Source: an uncultured Clostridia bacterium (lineage in GTDB: Bacteria > Bacillota > Clostridia > UBA1381). From it: DNA of 45,764 bases. Positions 25,702 to 33,989 of the stretch are shown one piece after another. Position numbers and translations under genes: made by a program. A model generated the notes under the pieces. That model saw nothing but the letters and a program-made list of their open reading frames with translations, was not told the DNA's origin and ran no database searches. Each line of letters begins with the position of its first letter. Positions within the stretch are counted from its first letter, which is position 1. The stretch lies in NCBI GenBank assembly GCA_934486735.1, contig CAKSQL010000024.1, forward strand, positions 1 through 45,764, in the 5' to 3' direction.

Positions 25702-26519
25702 TTATATTTCGTCAAACACCCTGACATAGTCTGCCACAAATGCATCGTCCTCAAATTTATCCGCTTTCTTCAAACCATTGTAACGATACCCCTGCACCTC
25801 GGTTGTGAGCAGAATAAACTGCGGAACCTGCGACACATGCTCCGATGTCCTCGAAACAATCTCGCCGTCACAATAAAATATGTACTCATCCATGCCCCAA
25901 TACATTCCGAAAGTGTGATATCCGTCCTCGGTCGGTTTAAGCTTATAGTGCACTCTCCCCTCCTCGCGGAATTGCTCTCCGTAGCCGCCCATGATATTCC
26001 CGGTTGTCGCTTCGCCTTTTTCAAAACATTCCATTATATCGCTCTTTCCACTCCGCTCCACGACGGGTCATAGCTCGTGCCTATACTCGGCGATTGTGTC
26101 CAGAATGCACTCCACATCACCTCGGGCTCTCTTTGGAATTTGCATCTGCATTCGTAATAGCCGAATCTGTGCATAAACTTTGGCTCGGGCAGCTTACCGA
26201 GCGGCCAGAAATCATTTTGTCCCCATGGATTTTTGTCAGATTTTTTCGGAATGTCAAATGAATTACTGCCGGTCTGCAGCTGAGGGGACACATAATATCC
26301 GTCTTTCAGCACCCTGTGCAGCTCTATATTACTTTTTCCGTCAAACTTTATCCCCTCATCGGTGTAAGCCGGAAACGGTTTTCCCCAAAAATTCAATCTG
26401 AAATCCCACTTGCTTGTGTCAAGCTCCGGACCGTCAAATTCGTCACTCCACGCCAATTTCCATTTCTTGCCTTCAGGCAGATAGCTCGGCACATGCCCTT
26501 CCACTTCATATTTTTTCAT
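25702..26519 (-). pseudogene. Frameshifted GH16 family glycoside hydrolase
   Basis: Two frames together make one GH16 protein of about 270 aa. From the ATG at 26519 (GGAGG eight bases upstream): KWKLAWSDEFDGPELDTSKW, GYYECRCKFQ, MWSAFWTQSPS, then stop. The other frame continues with SDIMECFEKGEATTGNIMGG, YHTFGMYWGMDEYIFYCDG and QFILLTTEVQGYR to the stop at 25702. The break falls in the catalytic E-x-D-x-x-E motif: an AGAG run at 26042-26045 (minus strand) becomes AG if two bases are removed, restoring G-V-E-S-D-I-M-E. Family members cut beta-linked glucans or galactans. No signal peptide. A sequencing error is possible but a decayed gene is equally likely. Confidence 0.83.
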
Positions 26520-26537
26520 CGTCTTATCCTCCATTTT

Positions 26538-27698
26538 CTAAAAATAAAATTCACTTTCCGGCGGTCTGATATCGGTCAGCGCACCGGTGTAATGCCTGAG
26601 TGTGTGCGGCTTATACGGATGTTTTAAGCATTCGTTCTCGTCAATTTCGATTCCCAGTCCCGGCTTATCCGGGATTTCCATATATCCGTCACTGTAGTTC
26701 AGCCTCTCGTTTGTCACCTCCTTTCGCCATGGCACATCGGAGTACATAATCTCGAGAATGCTGAAATTGGGACACGCCGCCGCAAGCTGCAAGGTCGCGG
26801 CATTCGCAACCGGTCCCGACGGATTGTGCGGCGCAAATGCGATATATCGGCTCTGCGCCTCGGCAGCGATTTTTTTCAGTTCGGATATCCCCCCGGCATG
26901 CGAGATGTCGGGCTGGATAAAGTCCGCCGCATGCTTGTCGAACAGCTGTCTGAAGCCCCACCTTGTATACAGTCTTTCGCCTGCCGCAATCGCAACCGGT
27001 GACTTTTCGCGAACCTCTCGAATCGCATCGATGTTATCGGGCGGAACGGGTTCTTCAAAAAACATCGGTTTGAACTGCTCAAGCTCTTTTGCAATCTTTA
27101 TTCCTGTCGCGATATTGAATCTGCCATGCCCCTCAATCAGCAAATCGACATCATCTCCGACCGCCGAACGCACCTCCGCAATGCATTCAAGAGCCGTATC
27201 AAGCTCCTTGTTCGAAATTTCCAGATAATTTTTGCCGAACGGGTCCCATTTCATGGCAGTCACTCCGCGCTCAGCTGCAGCTTTTGCTTTCTCACCGAAT
27301 TCTTTGGGCGTTTTTGCTCCGGCAAACCAGCCGTTCACATATATCCGCACCCTTTCGTTGGCTTTGCCGCCCAAAAGCCTGTAAACCGGGATATTTAAGG
27401 ATTTCCCCAATATGTCCCAAAGCGCCGTTTCGACCGCCGAAAGAGCGCTCATCAGCACCGCTCCGCCGCGCCAATACGCGTCGCGGTATATGCTATGCCA
27501 ATGCTTTTCGATATCAAGCGGATTTTGCCCGAGCATATATTCCTTTATATGCCCAACCGCGCCGAGCAATGCTTTTTCCTTATATTCGAGCGTTGCCTCG
27601 CCCACGCCGTCGATTCCCTCATCGGTATAAACCTTTACAAACACCCAGTTTGTCCTGAAACAATCGACAGCAAAGCATTTTATATCGGTTACTTTCAT
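26538..27698 (-). CDS. dgoD: Enolase-superfamily sugar-acid dehydratase, galactonate-dehydratase-like
   Basis: 386 aa mandelate-racemase-like enzyme. Capping domain: FVKVYTDEGIDGVGEATLEY and RGGAVLMSALSAVETALWD. Barrel: LIEGHGRFN (catalytic His and metal side), FFEEPVPPDN, AAGERLYTRWGF (metal-binding Glu residues), QPDISHAGGI and APHNPSGPVANAA (second catalytic His). These match E. coli DgoD well; related cycloisomerases for 3,6-anhydrogalactonate have the same fold, so the exact substrate is open. The product class, 2-keto-3-deoxy sugar acid, fits the kinase and aldolase encoded at 32-34 kb. The AAAGGA ribosome site lies 13 nt before the ATG. Upstream, divergent, is an AraC regulator. Confidence 0.83.
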   Translation of the reverse strand: MKVTDIKCFAVDCFRTNWVFVKVYTDEGIDGVGEATLEYKEKALLGAVGHIKEYMLGQNPLDIEKHWHSIYRDAYWRGGAVLMSALSAVETALWDILGKSLNIPVYRLLGGKANERVRIYVNGWFAGAKTPKEFGEKAKAAAERGVTAMKWDPFGKNYLEISNKELDTALECIAEVRSAVGDDVDLLIEGHGRFNIATGIKIAKELEQFKPMFFEEPVPPDNIDAIREVREKSPVAIAAGERLYTRWGFRQLFDKHAADFIQPDISHAGGISELKKIAAEAQSRYIAFAPHNPSGPVANAATLQLAAACPNFSILEIMYSDVPWRKEVTNERLNYSDGYMEIPDKPGLGIEIDENECLKHPYKPHTLRHYTGALTDIRPPESEFYF

Positions 27699-27954
27699 AA
27701 TTTATACTCATTCCTTTCCGTGCCGCAAGGCACAAAGCACAAAACTGTAAGTCTGAAAGAAAATCGTTCAGATTGCCGTTTGAAAAAGCGATTGCGCCCG
27801 AGTCCAAATTTTCAATTTGGCAACGAGTGCCATTTTAGCAGCGTTCTAAATCTTTGATTTAGGCAACGCCACTGCTTCGTACAAGGTTACTTCAAGCTTT
27901 TGAAAATGGTGAGATGGGCGATTTTATTCAGACTCTTCCCTCCGATTTTTTTTA
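27699..27954. other. Divergent intergenic region between dgoD-like and araC-like genes
   Basis: Nothing coding seen. Next to the dehydratase start there is a GTGCC/GGCAC hairpin and a stretch resembling the leader of the gene at 3343. Farther right are two tandem hairpins of similar pattern (27804-27820 and 27841-27869), each followed by a GGCAACG-like sequence. Operators for the AraC-type protein are expected here but none can be pinned down by eye. Confidence 0.4.
27804..27869. repeat. Pair of related hairpin elements
   Basis: First: CCAAATT, three bases, AATTTGG, then CAACGAGTGCC. Second: GCGTT, CTAAATC, three bases, GATTTAG, GC, AACGC. Both place a 7-bp A/T-rich stem before GGCAACG, so they look like two copies of one small palindromic repeat. 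Confidence 0.5.
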
Positions 27955-27983
27955 TTGACTTATTTTCATTTTTATATTACAAT
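27955..27983 (+). promoter_or_regulatory. Promoter of the AraC-family regulator gene
   Basis: -35 TTGACT (27955-27960), 17 bp, -10 TACAAT (27978-27983). The leader to the ATG at 28067 is about 75 nt and ends in GAGGAG. Confidence 0.75.
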
Positions 27984-28066
27984 ATTATTATAGAACATAT
28001 TCCGCGCCCGGTATATCGTTTTGTTATTTATTTTTTTAGAAATCTTCATCAAAAAGAGGAGTTGTT

Positions 28067-28855
28067 ATGGAACGGATTTTAAATATATCAAAATCGGGCT
28101 ATTACATTTCGAATAAAATCTACAAGACCCCGTCATCACCTCAAAGAACTGTCACAGGATACGAGCTTGAATTTATCACCACCTCCGGTCACACGAGCAT
28201 AATAAACGGCGAAAGCTATGTGCAGGAGTACGGAAATATACTCATAGCCTCGCCGAACGACACACGTTTCACCATAGGCAGCTTTGAATGCTATTATGTG
28301 CATTTCACTACAGAATGCAGCGAAATAAAAGACAAAATAAAGGAATTTCCCAAGGTTTTTAAGGTTTCAATGGAGTATGGAATTTTAGATATCTTTAACA
28401 ATCTCATATCGCCCTTTTCTCTGCGTGCCGGTGACAGCCTGCGTGCCGCCGCAGGCGTGCTCGAAATTCTTGCCGCCTGCTCCGACACTCATTCACTTTC
28501 GTGCGAAAATGAAAAAAACAGCCGATATATCGAAAGCATTTTCCGCGCAAGAAAATTTATCGAGGATAATTTTGAGGAGCATATCACACTTTCCGACATC
28601 GCGGCATCAGCGCATTTAAGCCCCGGTTTTCTTCATGGTATATTTAAGGAATCGACCGGGAACACGCCTGCCGAATATCTTCTCGACATACGCCTTTCCT
28701 ATGCAAAAAGCATGCTTATCAACACCGACACTCCGCTCAGTGAGGTGGCGCTCTGCTCCGGCTTCGGGAGTCAGGCATATTTTTGCTATACATTCAAAAA
28801 ACACATCGGCACAACTCCTGCCGAGTATCGCAGGCTGAACAGACCGATACTTTAA
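28067..28855 (+). CDS. AraC-family transcriptional regulator
   Basis: 262 aa. An N-terminal cupin-like sensor region (about 1-140; YELEFITTSGHTSIING, YGNILIASPND) binds the effector in this family. The C-terminal 100 residues hold two helix-turn-helix units: ITLSDIAASAHLSPGFLHGI and LSEVALCSGFGSQAYFCYTF, ending KKHIGTTPAEYRR. Transcribed away from the GH16/dehydratase/SDR genes, so it probably activates them in response to a sugar, as such divergent pairs usually do. GAGGAG ribosome site five bases before the ATG. Confidence 0.92.
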   Translation: MERILNISKSGYYISNKIYKTPSSPQRTVTGYELEFITTSGHTSIINGESYVQEYGNILIASPNDTRFTIGSFECYYVHFTTECSEIKDKIKEFPKVFKVSMEYGILDIFNNLISPFSLRAGDSLRAAAGVLEILAACSDTHSLSCENEKNSRYIESIFRARKFIEDNFEEHITLSDIAASAHLSPGFLHGIFKESTGNTPAEYLLDIRLSYAKSMLINTDTPLSEVALCSGFGSQAYFCYTFKKHIGTTPAEYRRLNRPIL

Positions 28856-28873
28856 TTTTGGAGGATAAATCAA

Positions 28874-29365
28874 GTGAATGACATAATTTTACACCCGTTT
28901 CCGCCGCTTTTTAACAGCGATTCAAAAATTTTGATTCTCGGCAGCTTTCCGTCGGTAAAATCACGCGAGCAGAATTTTTTCTACGGACATCCGCAAAACC
29001 GATTTTGGAAAGTGATATCCGCAATATATCAATCGCCGACACCAAATTCAATCGATGAGAAAAAGGCTCTCATTCTTGCCAATCGGCTTGCACTTTGGGA
29101 CGTGCTTGCCTCCTGCCGCATCACCGGCAGCGCAGACAGCTCGATAAAGGACGCTGTCCCGAACGACCTTTCTCCGATTTTTGACGGAGCAAAAATCAAA
29201 AAAATTTTTGTGAACGGGAAAACCGCGGAAAAGTACTACAACAAATACACGCTCCCGAAAGCCAAAATCCCGGCTATGTGTCTGCCCTCCACAAGTCCGG
29301 CAAATGCAGCTTGGTCGCTTGAAAAACTGATTGATTTTTGGGGTGAAAAGTTAAAAGAAATTTGA
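28874..29365 (+). CDS. Uracil-DNA glycosylase superfamily, DNA-deoxyinosine glycosylase type
   Basis: 163 aa. ILILGSFPSVKSREQNFFYG, HPQNRFWKVI, NRLALWDVLASC, KKIFVNGKTAEKYY and the late LPSTSPANAAW motif identify the UDG-superfamily family 6 (hypoxanthine-DNA glycosylase), which removes deaminated adenine from DNA. Start is GTG, nine bases after GGAGG; 18 bp after the AraC gene on the same strand, so it is probably carried along in that transcript rather than functionally linked. Confidence 0.85.
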   Translation: MNDIILHPFPPLFNSDSKILILGSFPSVKSREQNFFYGHPQNRFWKVISAIYQSPTPNSIDEKKALILANRLALWDVLASCRITGSADSSIKDAVPNDLSPIFDGAKIKKIFVNGKTAEKYYNKYTLPKAKIPAMCLPSTSPANAAWSLEKLIDFWGEKLKEI

Positions 29366-29404
29366 AATTCCAAGCACAAAAATAATGCGGCACACATAAA
29401 AACA

Positions 29405-29448
29405 CCCCCGACGGCATGCTTCTTTTTACTCCGTCGGGGGCAACTGTT
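29405..29448. terminator. Bidirectional terminator between the DNA glycosylase gene and thrS
   Basis: CCCCCGACGG pairs with CCGTCGGGGG (10 bp) around a 16-base loop. On the plus strand it is followed by CAACTGTTTTTT, on the minus strand by TGTTTTT, so it can end both convergent genes. Confidence 0.85.
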
Positions 29449-29450
29449 TT

Positions 29451-31202
29451 TTACAGCTTTTTCGTATTTACTTCCTCGGTAATTTTTGCGATAAACTCAT
29501 CTATTGTCATTGTTCCGAGGTCGCCGTCCTTTCTTGAACGAACGGCAACAACATTATTTTCTATATCCTTGTCGCCTGCGATAAGCATATACGGAACCTT
29601 TTCCATCTGTGCCTCACGAATTTTATATCCGATTTTCTCCGAACGGTCATCGACTTCAAGTCTGATAATTCCGGCAGCTTCAAGCTTTTTCTTAATTTCG
29701 TCTATATACTCGATATGACGGTCGGCAATCGGCATAAGCTTAACCTGAACAGGGGCAAGCCATACAGGGAATGCGCCGGCATATTTCTCTATCAGAAGTG
29801 CAAGCGTTCTTTCGTAGCAGCCGATTGACGTTCTGTGGATAATGTACGGATTCTTCTTTGTTCCGTCGCGGTCGGTATACTCCATGCCAAATTTTTCGGC
29901 AAGCATCTGGTCTATCTGAATTGTAATCAGAGTGTCCTCCTTGCCATGAACATTCTTTATCTGAATGTCCAGCTTAGGACCGTAGAATGCTGCCTCGCCG
30001 ATTCCGATTTTGTAAGGAATTTCGAGGTGATTCAATATCTTCTCCATCATGCCCTGAGCCTCGTCCCATTGCTCCGGAGTTCCGATATATTTGTCGCGGT
30101 CGTTGGAATCCCACTGCGAGAATCTGTAGGATACATCCTCATAAAGACCGAGAGTTTTGAGCATATAAATCGCAAGCTCCAGACAACCCTTAAATTCACC
30201 CTCCAGCTGCTCCGGAGTACACATGAGATGTCCCTCGGAAATTGTGAACTGGCGCACGCGGATAAGTCCGTGCATTTCACCGGATGCTTCGTTTCTGAAC
30301 AGTGTCGATGTCTCATTCAGACGCATCGGCAGGTCGCGGTACGAACGGCCGCGGTTCAAAAATGCCTGGTACTGGAACGGACATGTCATGGGGCGCAGCG
30401 CAAATACTTCCTTGTCCTTTTCCTCGTCTCCGAGAATAAACATGCCCTCTTTGTAGTGTCCCCAGTGTCCCGAAAGCTTGTATAAATCGCTCTTTGCCAT
30501 AAGCGGAGTTTTTGTAAGCTGCCAGCCTCGCTTTTGCTCCTCGTCCTCAACAAATCTTTGCAGAAGCTGAATTACTCTTGCGCCCTTAGGCAGCATTATC
30601 GGCAGTCCCTGACCGATCAAATCGGAGGTTGTGAACAGCTCCAGCTCACGTCCGAGCTTGTTGTGGTCACGCTTTTTTGCTTCTTCAAGCTGCTCCAAAT
30701 GTGCTTCAAGGTCGGCTTTGTTTTCGAATGCCGTTCCGTAAATTCTTTGCAGCATTTTATTTTTTTCGTTACCGCGCCAATATGCACCCGTTGCACTCAA
30801 AAGCTTGAACGCCTTTACCTTGCTTGTATACTTCACGTGAGGTCCGGCACACAAATCGGTAAAATCGCCCTGCTTGTAGAACGAAATTACAGCGTCCTCC
30901 GGCAAATCGTTTATCAATTCGACCTTGTAAGGCTCATCCTTCATAAGCTCGAGTGCCTCTTTTCTCGGCAGCTCAAAGCGTTCTATCTTCAAATTTTCCT
31001 TGGCGATTTTTTTCATTTCTGCCTCAATCGCAGTCAAATCCTCGGGTGTAAAGGTGTGTTCCGTATCAAAATCATAGTAAAATCCCGTGTCGATGGCAGG
31101 GCCTATCGCCAGCTTTGTGTCGGGATACAGTCTTTTGACTGCCTGCGCCAATACATGCGACGCCGAGTGGCGCAGCGTTTGCAATTCGTTCATTTCTTCC
31201 AT
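29451..31202 (-). CDS. thrS: Threonyl-tRNA synthetase lacking the TGS domain
   Basis: 583 aa. It begins directly at the editing/SAD region (LRHSASHVLAQAVKRLYPD, then GFYYDFD), so the N-terminal TGS domain of about 60 residues found in most ThrRS is absent. The class II core has MTCPFQYQAF (zinc Cys), LPMRLNETSTLFRNEASGEM (motif 2), ISEGHLMC and HRTSIGCYER (zinc His and motif 3), then the anticodon-binding domain. The start at 31202 has AAAGGAG nine bases upstream; the frame is open farther, but that stretch is the T-box leader. Charges tRNA-Thr; controlled by the leader at 31377-31630. Confidence 0.92.
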   Translation of the reverse strand: MEEMNELQTLRHSASHVLAQAVKRLYPDTKLAIGPAIDTGFYYDFDTEHTFTPEDLTAIEAEMKKIAKENLKIERFELPRKEALELMKDEPYKVELINDLPEDAVISFYKQGDFTDLCAGPHVKYTSKVKAFKLLSATGAYWRGNEKNKMLQRIYGTAFENKADLEAHLEQLEEAKKRDHNKLGRELELFTTSDLIGQGLPIMLPKGARVIQLLQRFVEDEEQKRGWQLTKTPLMAKSDLYKLSGHWGHYKEGMFILGDEEKDKEVFALRPMTCPFQYQAFLNRGRSYRDLPMRLNETSTLFRNEASGEMHGLIRVRQFTISEGHLMCTPEQLEGEFKGCLELAIYMLKTLGLYEDVSYRFSQWDSNDRDKYIGTPEQWDEAQGMMEKILNHLEIPYKIGIGEAAFYGPKLDIQIKNVHGKEDTLITIQIDQMLAEKFGMEYTDRDGTKKNPYIIHRTSIGCYERTLALLIEKYAGAFPVWLAPVQVKLMPIADRHIEYIDEIKKKLEAAGIIRLEVDDRSEKIGYKIREAQMEKVPYMLIAGDKDIENNVVAVRSRKDGDLGTMTIDEFIAKITEEVNTKKL

Positions 31203-31376
31203 TTTCCATTTCTCCTTTAATAATGATTTTTCCGGTAATTTTTTAAAATTACACATTTTTCTTTTCGCATAAAATGCCGCTTTCATCAAGCGCAAAATCG
31301 CAGAATTTTCGCATTTCCTTTCGCCCGTTTCCGAGCCGTTCTTTTGAGGAATCGGCTTTTGAAGAACAAACAAAAA

Positions 31377-31630
31377 GCACCCCCGAAAGCGCACATTTAT
31401 GCGTTTTCAGGGGTGCGGAATATTCACGCACGGTTCCACCCTGATTATGATTAAAAAAATCATCACTCAACTTCTGCCATTAACGCCGGCAAGCGGCAAT
31501 GCTTACTTCAATTTTCGGCACGCGACTCCAAAGTGGTATTCGCAAATCACCACACAAAAGAATGCTTTCAGCCGCGACATTCTCTCTCTCATTGCGCTCT
31601 GTGACCGCTACTGTCTTTTTCATAGTCTTT
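31377..31630 (-). promoter_or_regulatory. T-box riboswitch leader of thrS
   Basis: The minus strand carries the parts of a T-box in order: a 5' stem I with the AATGAGAGAGAGAATG-type segment, a specifier loop reading GAATACCAC, in which ACC is a threonine codon, the T-box sequence AGGGTGGAACCGTGCG (31427-31442), and a terminator with GCACCCC/GGGGGTGC arms (31377-31416) followed by CTTTTTG. Uncharged tRNA-Thr would bind the specifier and the T-box bulge and prevent termination. The distance from terminator to start codon is about 170 nt. Confidence 0.93.
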
Positions 31631-31635
31631 ATATT

Positions 31636-31664
31636 ATTATGCCACTTTATTTTTGTTTTGTCAA
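31636..31664 (-). promoter_or_regulatory. Promoter of the T-box-thrS transcript
   Basis: Minus strand: -35 TTGACA (31659-31664), 17-bp spacer ending in GTGG, -10 CATAAT (31636-31641). Confidence 0.8.
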
Positions 31665-31696
31665 GTCTTTTTTGAAAATTTGTATTATTTTTTTAT

Positions 31697-32137
31697 TCAA
31701 CACCCTGCGTCATTTAAAAAATCAATTTCATAGCGTGCTCCATGTGAAAGCAATAATCCATCTGTTAAGTCAACACGCAAGATACAAGTGTTTACATCAT
31801 CAAGGTTATTATGTCCATTATCAATCCACTCAAAAAATACCTCACGCATCTTATTTGCAATTTCTTTGTTTTCTTCTTTTCCGATATACCCCAAATTAAC
31901 GCCCTTCCCATGCGCGGTAAACCAATCACCGGCGAGTGCCACGATAGGATTTATTTCAAGCTGCTTCATTTTATTTGATAATCCATATGTAAGTACATAA
32001 AATGCACCGTCATCATAAAAAGCATTTACATTGCGCACATATGGAGTTTCATCCGCTGTTGTTGCCAACGCGATAATACTATCATTTCCGAATCGTTCAA
32101 TTAATATTTCTTCAGCTTCTTTTGTTAATTTCTCCAT
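31697..32137 (-). CDS. Pyridoxamine 5'-phosphate oxidase-like flavin-fold protein
   Basis: 146 aa. Single FMN-binding split-barrel domain: IIALATTADETPYVRNVNAF, DGAFYVLTYGLSNKMKQLEI and NPIVALAGDWF are typical of this small redox/flavin-binding family; function and ligand are unknown. AGAGG lies six bases before the ATG. The gene is visibly richer in A and T than its neighbours and uses A/T-ending codons more, which suggests later acquisition. It is separated by 42 nt from the kinase gene downstream. Confidence 0.82.
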   Translation of the reverse strand: MEKLTKEAEEILIERFGNDSIIALATTADETPYVRNVNAFYDDGAFYVLTYGLSNKMKQLEINPIVALAGDWFTAHGKGVNLGYIGKEENKEIANKMREVFFEWIDNGHNNLDDVNTCILRVDLTDGLLLSHGARYEIDFLNDAGC

Positions 32138-32179
32138 AACTTACCTCTGCAAATTCCGAATTAATTACTTGCTTTGTTC

Positions 32180-33193
32180 CTATCTCTGCACGCTGCCCGA
32201 GCCGTCTCCGCCGGCAAGCGCTTCAACCTCCGCTCTCGACACAAGGTTCATATCGCCCGGAATTGTGTGCTTTAGTGCCGCTGCCGCCGCACCGAATTCA
32301 AGTGCCGCCTTTGCGTCCTTGCCGTCGAGCAAGCCGCAAATCAATCCACCTGCGAATGCATCTCCGCCGCCGACACGGTCAATTATTCTTATACTATATT
32401 TTTTCGAATGATGAAATTCGCCTTTCCGGGCATCATATATGCACGCCGACCAATCGTTATCCGATGCGGAATAACTTTCTCTGAGCGAGCCTATAACATA
32501 CTTAAATCCAAACTTCTCTGCCAGCTCGCGGCTCATCTTTTCATGCTCACCGAGCTTTAAATCTCCGCCGACAGTATATGTATTTTCACGGCAGCCGAGC
32601 ACCTCCTCGGCGTCCTTGCAGACATCAACGTATTGCATGAGCCTTGTCATTACCTCGCGCGCTTTTTCCATGCTCCAAAGTTTTTTCCTGAAATTAATAT
32701 CGCACGAAACAGTGAGACCTTTTTTCTTTGCCGCTTTCAGCGCTATCTCTGTAAGTTCCGCCGCCTTATCCGATATCGCAGGTGTGATTCCCGAAAAATG
32801 AAACCAGTCCGCGCCCTCAAAAATTTTATCAAAATCAAAGTCCTCCGGATCTGCTTCCGACATTGACGAATGTGCTCTGTCATACACAACATTGGTTGCT
32901 CTCATTGACGCGCCCGTCTCAACAAAATATATTCCGAGTCTCTCGCCGCCGCGCGCGATATACTTCGTTCCGACATTCATTTTTCTAAGTTCAGCCGTCA
33001 CACAGTCACCGATCGGGTTCTGCGGCAGCTTTGTCACAAACTCCACCTCATGTCCGAAATTTGCAAGCGATACCGCAACATTTGCTTCGCCGCCGCCAAA
33101 GCATACTTTAAATTCATCCGACTGTATAAACCGGTTATACCCCTCTGTCGAAAGTCTCATCATTATTTCGCCCATTGTAACTATCTTTGCCAT
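32180..33193 (-). CDS. kdgK: 2-keto-3-deoxygluconate (or galactonate) kinase, PfkB family
   Basis: 337 aa ribokinase-type sugar kinase. MGEIMMRLSTEGYNR, FGGGEANVAVSLANFG, the middle CDINFRKKLWS and the C-terminal GGGDAFAGGLICGL (catalytic Asp and anion hole) match KDG kinases. It phosphorylates 2-keto-3-deoxy-sugar acids to the substrate of the aldolase encoded just upstream in the same direction. AAAAGGAG seven bases before the ATG. A structured spacer (33221-33292) separates it from the aldolase gene. Confidence 0.88.
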   Translation of the reverse strand: MAKIVTMGEIMMRLSTEGYNRFIQSDEFKVCFGGGEANVAVSLANFGHEVEFVTKLPQNPIGDCVTAELRKMNVGTKYIARGGERLGIYFVETGASMRATNVVYDRAHSSMSEADPEDFDFDKIFEGADWFHFSGITPAISDKAAELTEIALKAAKKKGLTVSCDINFRKKLWSMEKAREVMTRLMQYVDVCKDAEEVLGCRENTYTVGGDLKLGEHEKMSRELAEKFGFKYVIGSLRESYSASDNDWSACIYDARKGEFHHSKKYSIRIIDRVGGGDAFAGGLICGLLDGKDAKAALEFGAAAAALKHTIPGDMNLVSRAEVEALAGGDGSGSVQR

Positions 33194-33220
33194 AATTTAA
33201 CTCCTTTTCACAAAACCAAG

Positions 33221-33292
33221 CCTGAAAGAACTGCCGATACTGTCCCTGTCAGATAGTAAATCTATGTATCGAAGCAATTTTTTCAGGCTTTT
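33221..33292. other. Long hairpin between eda and kdgK
   Basis: AAGCCTGAAA pairs with TTTCAGGCTT, 10 bp, at the ends of a 72-base segment that also contains GATAC/GTATC and ATAG/CTAT inner pairs. No good T tract follows toward kdgK, so it may be an mRNA-stabilising or processing structure that sets different levels of the two enzymes. Confidence 0.5.
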
Positions 33293-33299
33293 GTCCTTT

Positions 33300-33941
33300 T
33301 TATGCTCTTGCCGCTTTGATTTTTTCGATAAATTCCTTTGCGGTCTCGGTTATCTTTTTATAATCTCCGGTCTTTGCTCCGGCAGTCAGGCTTGAGCCTG
33401 CTCCGACAGCCGCCGCGCCCGCTTTTATCCATTGGTCAACATTCGAGACATCCACACCGCCGGTCGGCATAAGCTTTGCCTGCGGCAGAGGTCCTTTTAT
33501 GTCCTTTATTATCTTCGGTCCGAACAAATCGGCAGGGAAAATCTTGATGATATCCGCGCTTGCCTCCATAGCGGTCAGCACCTCGGTTATCGTCATACAG
33601 CCGGGGATATAAGGCACACGGTAACGGTTGCAAAGCTTTGCCGCCTCTGCATTGAATGCCGGACTAACAACATAATTTGCACCCGAAAGAATTGCGATTC
33701 TTGCAGTTTCCGAATCAAGAACCGTTCCTGCACCCAAAAGCATTTCTCCGTTAGGGTACTTTGCAGCCAATGCCTCAATTACCTTATGTGCTCCGGGGAC
33801 CGTAAATGTAAGCTCTATTGCATTACAACCACCCTCCAGGCATGCATCGCTTATTCTGATTGCCTCATCGGCGTTATTTGCTCTTACCACCGCAACAAGA
33901 CCCGTTTCGGTCAGCTTTGTGATTACCTGCTCTTTTTCCAT
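33300..33941 (-). CDS. eda: KDPG/KHG aldolase
   Basis: 213 aa. LVAVVRANNADEAIRISDAC, the catalytic Glu in AIELTFTVPGA, LLGAGTVLD, the Schiff-base Lys in IIKIFPADLFGP and LMPTGGVDV are those of class I KDPG aldolase. Cleaves 2-keto-3-deoxy-6-phosphogluconate (or the galactonate form) into pyruvate and glyceraldehyde 3-phosphate. Start ATG at 33941 is 13 nt after AAAGGA; a GTG at 33950 is only 4 nt from it. It begins 48 nt after the gyrB stop on the same strand, with no terminator between. Confidence 0.92.
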   Translation of the reverse strand: MEKEQVITKLTETGLVAVVRANNADEAIRISDACLEGGCNAIELTFTVPGAHKVIEALAAKYPNGEMLLGAGTVLDSETARIAILSGANYVVSPAFNAEAAKLCNRYRVPYIPGCMTITEVLTAMEASADIIKIFPADLFGPKIIKDIKGPLPQAKLMPTGGVDVSNVDQWIKAGAAAVGAGSSLTAGAKTGDYKKITETAKEFIEKIKAARA

Positions 33942-33989
33942 GATTTCCACACATTCCTTTTCTATATTTTAACTGTAAAACTACCTATA

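Noticed and set aside
26034..26061. Programmed ribosomal frameshift in the GH16 gene
   Set aside because: No slippery heptamer in the right phase, no downstream pseudoknot seen, and a -1 shift would not restore the catalytic spacing.
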